A model generated the notes under the pieces. That model was not told where the DNA came from. It ran no database searches and saw only the letters and a program-made list of their open reading frames with translations. The position numbers were made by a program, and so were the translations under genes. Below, in pieces: positions 38,230 through 42,063 of a stretch of DNA of 42,063 nt (position 1 is the first letter of the stretch; each line of letters begins with the position of its first letter). The stretch is from positions 1-42,063 of the forward strand of contig JABIXB010000310.1 of the NCBI GenBank assembly GCA_018666805.1. Direction: 5' to 3'. Source of the stretch: Rhodospirillaceae bacterium (lineage in GTDB: Bacteria > Pseudomonadota > Alphaproteobacteria > UBA828).

Positions 38230-38553
38230 TTATTCGACCTTCTCCACATAGACTTGGACGTTACCGCCGCAGGCGAGGCCGACTTCCCAGGCCTGCTCGT
38301 CCGAGACGCCGAATTCAAGTATCGCCGGCTTGCCGCTCTCCATCGCGCCGTTGGCCGCCTCGATCACAGCGCCCTCGATGCAGCCGCCCGATACCGAGCC
38401 CTCAAAATGGCCTTCGCCATCGACCACCAATTGGCTGCCGACAGGGCGCGGCGAGGAGCCCCAAGTGGTGATTACGGTGGCCAATGCGACCTGCTGGCCG
38501 GCATCGCGCCACGCCGCGGCGGTTTTTAAGATATCGTCCTGTCGAGCTGTCAT
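38230..38553 (-). CDS. XdhC/CoxI N-terminal domain protein
   Basis: 107 residues covering only the XdhC_CoxI domain: VALATVITTWGSSPRPVGSQL, GHFEGSVSGGCIEGAVIEAA with the conserved Cys, and LACGGNVQVYVEKVE with a second Cys of the family. The rest of XdhC is encoded by the next gene. The end is TAA, one codon (GCC), then ATG of that gene, all in the same frame. It acts in maturation of molybdenum hydroxylases. The start ATG has AGGG upstream and lies 90 bases after the AAA+ gene. Confidence 0.87.
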   Translation of the reverse strand: MTARQDDILKTAAAWRDAGQQVALATVITTWGSSPRPVGSQLVVDGEGHFEGSVSGGCIEGAVIEAANGAMESGKPAILEFGVSDEQAWEVGLACGGNVQVYVEKVE

Positions 38554-38643
38554 ATTGTGAGATCCCTGGTATCAGCCAAAGCGACAATCAAGATGTAGAG
38601 CTTTGCCGTTCGCTCTGCAAGGGTGCGCCGCGCCGCCTTCAGG

Positions 38644-39546
38644 TCAGGCGGCAGCATCCAGCAGGCGGCGCAATTCGTCGCCCTCAATTTTCTCGATATC
38701 GTCCTGGTATTTAAGCAGCACGCCGAACGTCTGGCGGACAATATCCGCTTCCAGACTGCTGACGCCGAGAATGCCGAGGGCCGACAGCCAATCGATGCTT
38801 TCCGCGACGCCGGGCAGTTTGAACAGGTCGATCTTACGTAACTCCTGAACGAAGGCGACCACTTGGCGGCTGAGGTTTGCGTCCGCGCCCGGCACGCGGG
38901 TGGCGAGAATGGCCTGCTCGCGTTCGGCATCGGGATAATCAATCCAGTGATAGAGGCAACGGCGCTTGAGCGCATCGTGGATTTCGCGCGTGCGGTTCGA
39001 GGTAATCAGCACGATCGGCGGTTCCGCCGCCTTCACGGTGCCTATTTCCGGGATGGTGATCTGATAATCGGCCAGCACTTCGAGGAGAAACGCCTCAAAC
39101 GGCTCATCGGCGCGGTCGAGCTCATCGATGAGGAGAACCGGCGCACCTTCCGGGGTCGGCTCGAGGGCGCTCAGGAGCGGGCGCGAAATCAAAAAGCGCT
39201 CGGAGAATATATCCTCGGCGAGAGAATCGCGGTCGCGGTCGCCGAGCGCCTCGGAGAGGCGGATTTCGATCATCTGGCGGGCGTAATTCCATTCATAGAC
39301 AGCGGAAGAGACATCGAGGCCCTCATAGCATTGCAGGCGCAGCAGCTTGCGTCCGAATTGCTCGGCCAACACCTTGGCCAATTCGGTCTTGCCGACACCG
39401 GCTTCGCCCTCGAGGAATATCGGCCGTTGCAGGCTTAAGGAAACATAGAGGCTGGTCGCCAGGTTGCGGTCGGCGACATAGTTGCCGGCAGTCAATATGT
39501 CGAGCGTTTCATCGACTGAGGTGGGCAGAGCGCGGGTCATGGTCAC
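38644..39546 (-). CDS. coxD: MoxR/CoxD-type AAA+ ATPase
   Basis: 300 residues. Walker A is GEAGVGKT (47-54), Walker B is VLLIDELDRADEPF (137-150), sensor 1 is VLITSNRTREIHDALKRRC, and the lid has DYPDAEREQAIL. This is the MoxR layout and size of CoxD, which helps assemble the CuSMo active site of form I CO dehydrogenase. Related MoxR proteins act on other complexes, so the cox assignment depends on the neighbours (coxG, XdhC). The GTG at 39546 overlaps the previous stop (GTGA); an ATG at 39540 is an alternative start. The VWA partner CoxE, usually next to coxD, is not here. Confidence 0.82.
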   Translation of the reverse strand: MTMTRALPTSVDETLDILTAGNYVADRNLATSLYVSLSLQRPIFLEGEAGVGKTELAKVLAEQFGRKLLRLQCYEGLDVSSAVYEWNYARQMIEIRLSEALGDRDRDSLAEDIFSERFLISRPLLSALEPTPEGAPVLLIDELDRADEPFEAFLLEVLADYQITIPEIGTVKAAEPPIVLITSNRTREIHDALKRRCLYHWIDYPDAEREQAILATRVPGADANLSRQVVAFVQELRKIDLFKLPGVAESIDWLSALGILGVSSLEADIVRQTFGVLLKYQDDIEKIEGDELRRLLDAAA

Positions 39547-40001
39547 GGGTTCTTTTCCGGTGGCGGGCTAAGAATGAAGTCGGTGATTTGCTCTGTTCTG
39601 TCAAGCTGGAAAGCCGTCTCAGCCTGTCCGGCATGAGTTGCGTGCATGGCGCCGTCCTCGCCATTCAGAACAAGGCTGACATCCGCCGCGTTCTCAAAAC
39701 CGGGCGCCAAAACGACATCGACCGGATCGAGGCGGGCCAACAGCTCGGCCATTTCGGGGCGGGCGGGGGTATCTGATTCATGTACCAGTGCCCAGCGCAG
39801 GCGCGAGACCGCCAGCACCTCGCGCGCGCCGGCCCGGCGGTGCTCGTAACTGTCTTTGCCGGGGATGTCGATCTCCGTCGAAGCGCCGGCATAGGCGATC
39901 ACCGAGACACTTTTATCCCGTGCGCGCAGCGCAGCCACCAAAGAGCGGGTTAATTCGGCTTGCTCGCTAAGGCCGCCGCCGCAAATGCCGACGAGAGTCA
40001 T
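39543..40001 (-). CDS. MobB-like protein without a P-loop
   Basis: 152 residues. The segment DIPGKDSYEHRRAGAREVL (46-64) followed by SRLRWALVHE matches MobB (GKDSYxxRxAGA and WAL), the adaptor of Mo-cofactor dinucleotide formation. LLARLDPVDVVLAPGFENA fits the MobB strand ending in the EGFK-type loop, here PGFEN. The N-terminus reads GICGGGLSEQAELTRSLVAAL, where MobB has a Walker A ending in GKTTL. The lysine and threonine are missing, so GTP binding by a P-loop looks lost. It follows coxG by 45 bases and overlaps the AAA+ gene by 4. The assignment is by motif order only. I could not exclude another family. Confidence 0.65.
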   Translation of the reverse strand: MTLVGICGGGLSEQAELTRSLVAALRARDKSVSVIAYAGASTEIDIPGKDSYEHRRAGAREVLAVSRLRWALVHESDTPARPEMAELLARLDPVDVVLAPGFENAADVSLVLNGEDGAMHATHAGQAETAFQLDRTEQITDFILSPPPEKNP

Positions 40002-40024
40002 GGGGCGAGGGTCATGGGGCGAGG
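39997..40024. repeat. 14-bp tandem duplication around a start codon
   Basis: GTCATGGGGCGAGG occurs twice in a row (39997-40010 and 40011-40024). The first copy contains the ATG (minus strand, 40001) of the MobB-like gene. The second copy provides another ATG (40015) that is out of frame. The duplication leaves no good Shine-Dalgarno before the true start. Confidence 0.85.
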
Positions 40025-40046
40025 GTCACGGGATTTATGCGCCGCC

Positions 40047-40652
40047 CTAAAAGACGCCGCTTGCCCACAATATTAATACGGCGACGACGCCAATGATGCT
40101 GATAACCCAGACCGGCGTCGGTATGCCATGCTTGGCCGCGGCGCCGGCTTTCGGGGTGGTTGGGGTGCTGGGCGCTGTGGCTTCGGCGCTATCCGGAGCT
40201 CCCGCGCCACGCTCAGCCATTATTTCGACGAAGGACTCGAAAAATTTAGCCGCCAATCTTTTGGCGACGGAATCGATCAGGCGCGATCCGATTTGCGCCA
40301 ACTTTCCGCCCACTTTGGCCTCGACGGTATAGTTCAGCACCGTGCCGCCATCATCTCCGTCGCTTAAGGTCACCTTTGCCGCGCCCGAGGCGAATCCCGC
40401 TGCACCGCCCTGGCCTTCGCCGCTGAGTGTGTAGCTGTTCGGCGGATCGAGGTCGGACAGCGTGACCGCACCGGAGAAAGTAGCTTTCACCGGGCCGATT
40501 TTGGTCGTGATGGTGGCCGTCATATCGGTGTCGGAGGTTTTTTCCAGATCGTCGCAGCCGGGCAGACATGCCTTTAACATTTCCGCGTCGTTCAATGCTT
40601 CCCAGACTGCCTGGCGCGTGGCCGGAATATGATGTTCGCCGCTTAAATTCAT
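40047..40652 (-). CDS. coxG: CoxG-family protein (SRPBCC domain with membrane anchor)
   Basis: 201 residues. The SRPBCC fold of CoxG covers about 1-145: GEHHIPATRQAVWEALND, LKACLPGCDDLEK with the typical PGC, ATITTKIGPVKATFSG and LNYTVEAKVGGKLAQIGSRL. A Pro/Ala/Thr linker (150-172) leads to one C-terminal membrane helix (VWVISIIGVVAVLILWASGVF). CoxG anchors CO dehydrogenase to the membrane and recent work ascribes to it quinone binding and electron transfer. GGAGG lies just before the ATG. It opens the minus-strand maturation operon, divergent from the Panacea gene. Confidence 0.92.
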   Translation of the reverse strand: MNLSGEHHIPATRQAVWEALNDAEMLKACLPGCDDLEKTSDTDMTATITTKIGPVKATFSGAVTLSDLDPPNSYTLSGEGQGGAAGFASGAAKVTLSDGDDGGTVLNYTVEAKVGGKLAQIGSRLIDSVAKRLAAKFFESFVEIMAERGAGAPDSAEATAPSTPTTPKAGAAAKHGIPTPVWVISIIGVVAVLILWASGVF

Positions 40653-40670
40653 TATGCCTCCGATGTGCAG

Positions 40671-40716
40671 GTAAATAATTGCCGGGAATTTCGGGCAATC
40701 TTAACAGTTTATTTAC
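40671..40716. promoter_or_regulatory. Nested dyad in the coxG/Panacea divergent promoter region
   Basis: Outer arms GTAAATAA (40671-40678) and TTATTTAC (40709-40716) enclose inner arms ATTGCC (40678-40683) and GGCAAT (40694-40699). The element sits 18 bases before the coxG start and 68 bases before the Panacea start. It may be an operator or a 5' UTR structure. Confidence 0.35.
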
Positions 40717-40783
40717 GGTAATTTTCCAACAATTAGGCGGACACGCGCGCCATCTTGCGCTTCATAACATTCAGACAGCGAAC

Positions 40784-41395
40784 ATGGTACCGATCGTTTC
40801 GTCTACATTCGATATAGCACACTGGTTCCTGCAGCGCGGTGAGCTGGGTCAAGTTTATATCTCGCCGCTCAAGCTGCAACGGCTGCTCTATCTTGCCCAG
40901 GCATACTATGCCGGGCAGCATGATGGCCAGCCCCTGATGCCCTCAATTTTTGTCGTGAGTGAGGTTGGCCCGCTCGAGCCCAATATTCACCGCGCCATCG
41001 AGCATGAGCCGCCCAAGGTTTCGGTTCGCGATATCCCGGAAGAGACGATGGATTTCGTCGAAATGATCTGGAGCAAATATGGCGAACGCAAGATCGACGC
41101 TCTGAACCGATTGGTCTTGCAGGATCCGGCGTTCAGGGAAACCGAGGCGCGCGACGGGCTGCAGGCAATTATCGGTCTCGACGTCATGCAGCGCCATTAT
41201 ACCCCCAAAAAGGCGGCCAAACCTGCACAGCGAATACCCGAAAGGCTGCCCGATGAGATCCCCGATTTCCTCGCCGATATAATCGCCGCCGCGCGTGAAG
41301 AGGCGCGCGAGGAAGAAGCGCGCAGCAAAGCCACGCCGGACGGCGGCAGCAAAGATCTCGCCACCTGGATTCCGGGCGCTCCTACCTCGTCATAA
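40784..41395 (+). CDS. Panacea-domain (SocA/GepA-like) protein
   Basis: 203 residues from MVPIVSSTFDIAHWFLQRGE. The Panacea (DUF4065) domain covers about 8-150: IAHWFLQRGE, ISPLKLQRLLYLAQAYYAGQH, LMPSIFVVSEVGPLEPNIHRA and FVEMIWSKYGERKIDALNRL. The C-terminal 50 residues form a charged helix (EEAREEEARSK) and a loose end. Panacea domains act as antitoxins of many unrelated toxins or, as SocA in Caulobacter, as a protease adaptor. No small toxin gene stands beside it. The frame is open upstream to a TTG at 40679, but the ATG at 40784 begins right before the domain. It overlaps the convergent rsmJ gene by 14 bases. Confidence 0.85.
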   Translation: MVPIVSSTFDIAHWFLQRGELGQVYISPLKLQRLLYLAQAYYAGQHDGQPLMPSIFVVSEVGPLEPNIHRAIEHEPPKVSVRDIPEETMDFVEMIWSKYGERKIDALNRLVLQDPAFRETEARDGLQAIIGLDVMQRHYTPKKAAKPAQRIPERLPDEIPDFLADIIAAAREEAREEEARSKATPDGGSKDLATWIPGAPTSS

Positions 41396-41984
41396 AAACA
41401 TCGTAGCGCGTCGTTTTACCGCGAATTTGGTGTGAGGGCGGCGCTAGTTCAGCCATTGGCGCCGCGCGGAGCGGCCATTTCAACACCACGCGTTTTGATG
41501 CGGCCTGAAGCGCCGCCTGCATAAGTTCGAGTGCATCCTCGTCGCTGCCGACAATATCGCGCAACAGACGCATCTTCTTTTTCACCAGGGCGCTATTGCC
41601 GCGCGGCGGGTGCATGGGGTCGACCAGCACCACTTCCGCCACCATCTCCGGCAATAATTGTTTGGCATCACCGAGCACCAGCGTCATGCGGGCAGCGACC
41701 TCAGCCGCCGCGCCGCCGGCCGCACTGGCGCGCGCCAGGCCATCTTCGAGCAGAGCGTGAATTTGCGGTGCGCGTTCGATCAGCGTGACGTTTGCGCCGA
41801 GCGAGGCGAGCAGGAAGGCATCGCGTCCGAGCCCGGCGGTGGCGTCGACCACAGCGGGCGTGCGGCTTTTGCTGAACCCGGCGGCACGCGGCAGCGCCTG
41901 CCCACGCCCGCCGCCAGCGCGTAGGCGGTGGCCGACCGCACCGCCGGTGAAGTCGCAGATCAGCTCCGTTTGCTCATTGCTCAA
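41382..41984 (-). CDS. rsmJ: 16S rRNA (guanine-1516-N2) methyltransferase RsmJ
   Basis: 200 residues. SAM motif I is AVVDATAGLGRDAFLLASLG, the next strand VTLIERAP, motif IV is LVDPMHPPRGNSALVKKKM (E. coli RsmJ has DPM-P---SALVKK), followed by LLRDIVGSDEDALELMQAAL. The N-terminal part (DFTGGAVGHRLRAGGGRGQALPRA) is the family substrate segment. The start is a TTG at 41984 that overlaps the stop of the preceding gene as TTGA, with GGAG about 10 bases upstream. The product modifies the 3' minor domain of 16S rRNA. It is shorter than the E. coli form (about 250), lacking its N-terminal piece. Confidence 0.9.
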   Translation of the reverse strand: MSNEQTELICDFTGGAVGHRLRAGGGRGQALPRAAGFSKSRTPAVVDATAGLGRDAFLLASLGANVTLIERAPQIHALLEDGLARASAAGGAAAEVAARMTLVLGDAKQLLPEMVAEVVLVDPMHPPRGNSALVKKKMRLLRDIVGSDEDALELMQAALQAASKRVVLKWPLRAAPMAELAPPSHQIRGKTTRYDVFMTR

Positions 41985-42063
41985 GCCCGTTTTCTCCGGC
42001 GCAACAACATCCCGGCAATGCGGCCGTCTATCGCCGCGAGACCGACACCGATAACCGCCATGC
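41981..42063 (-). CDS. C-terminal end of an upstream gene (partial)
   Basis: The last 26 codons (…VIGVGLAAIDGRIAGMLLRRRKRA and stop) run from the window edge to 41981. They are hydrophobic with a basic end, like the C-terminus of a membrane protein. The TGA overlaps the TTG start of rsmJ by 4 bases, which supports both reading frames. The family cannot be identified. Confidence 0.45.
   Translation of the reverse strand, partial: MAVIGVGLAAIDGRIAGMLLRRRKRA

Noticed and set aside
1-42063. CRISPR arrays, tRNA or rRNA genes, prophage or intact insertion sequences
   Set aside because: No regularly spaced repeats, tRNA-like cloverleaf segments, transposase motifs or phage structural genes were noticed on either strand. 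A tRNA scan and IS search would be needed to exclude them formally.

Overview
The window reads as a moderately GC-rich alphaproteobacterial chromosome segment, most likely from a Rhodospirillales-like, possibly marine, sulfur-oxidising heterotroph. This assignment is inferred from gene content (aprMBA plus sat, CO-dehydrogenase-type maturation genes, DenD/Hyi sugar-acid enzymes, a MoeA-MobA fusion, CUT1-type ABC transport) and not from any marker gene. No rRNA, tRNA, CRISPR array or intact insertion sequence was seen.

Left part (1-5.6 kb, minus strand): a periplasmic metal/copper gene set. In transcription order it holds a membrane class III nucleotide cyclase with an HHHH cluster beside its first membrane helix, a secreted His/Asp-tailed cupin, a secreted His-rich small protein, a Tat-exported two-domain multicopper oxidase with its type 1 cysteine in domain 1, an outer-membrane barrel, another secreted His/Met-containing protein, and a cupredoxin cut by the window edge. 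5.7-12.0 kb: an aldo/keto reductase, then a sulfur operon (ArsR regulator with SqrR/BigR-type cysteine spacing, rhodanese, SulP transporter), a class IV aminotransferase divergent from an acetamidase/formamidase, and a VOC protein.

Middle (12.2-26.1 kb): a pentapeptide-repeat protein, a methyltransferase, a histidine-kinase-like protein that lacks the phospho-acceptor histidine, hydroxypyruvate isomerase (hyi), rhomboid protease, RDD protein, D-erythronate dehydrogenase (denD), a D-threonine-aldolase-like enzyme, and a YeiH-type exporter. Next comes the dissimilatory sulfur block sat, aprM, aprB, aprA, which would take sulfite through APS to sulfate with ATP formation. A metallophosphoesterase follows. 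The 715-bp gap after it holds a 138-bp palindromic element with a 24-bp perfect inverted repeat.

Right part: a secreted PA14-domain protein and a complete CUT1-like ABC importer (binding protein, two permeases, two different ATPases, one with a broken signature motif), closed by a strong hairpin. Convergent to it is a 3-hydroxyisobutyrate-dehydrogenase-family gene, with a perfect FNR/FixK-type box farther upstream. From 40.65 to 34.5 kb a minus-strand operon encodes maturation factors for a molybdenum hydroxylase (CoxG, a MobB-like protein without a P-loop, a CoxD-like AAA+ ATPase, a two-part XdhC, a MoeA-MobA fusion) and then runs into phnW and a small DUF-type protein. The Mo-enzyme structural subunits are not in the window. 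A Panacea-domain protein, RsmJ and the tail of one further gene end the window.

The most interesting signals are: the metal-linked cyclase operon with a type C-like multicopper oxidase; the persulfide-sensor operon located in the same stretch as sat/aprMBA; three proteins that keep their fold signatures but lose the catalytic motif (pseudo-histidine kinase, MobB-like protein, ABC ATPase); the 138-bp palindromic element; and the FNR-type box.
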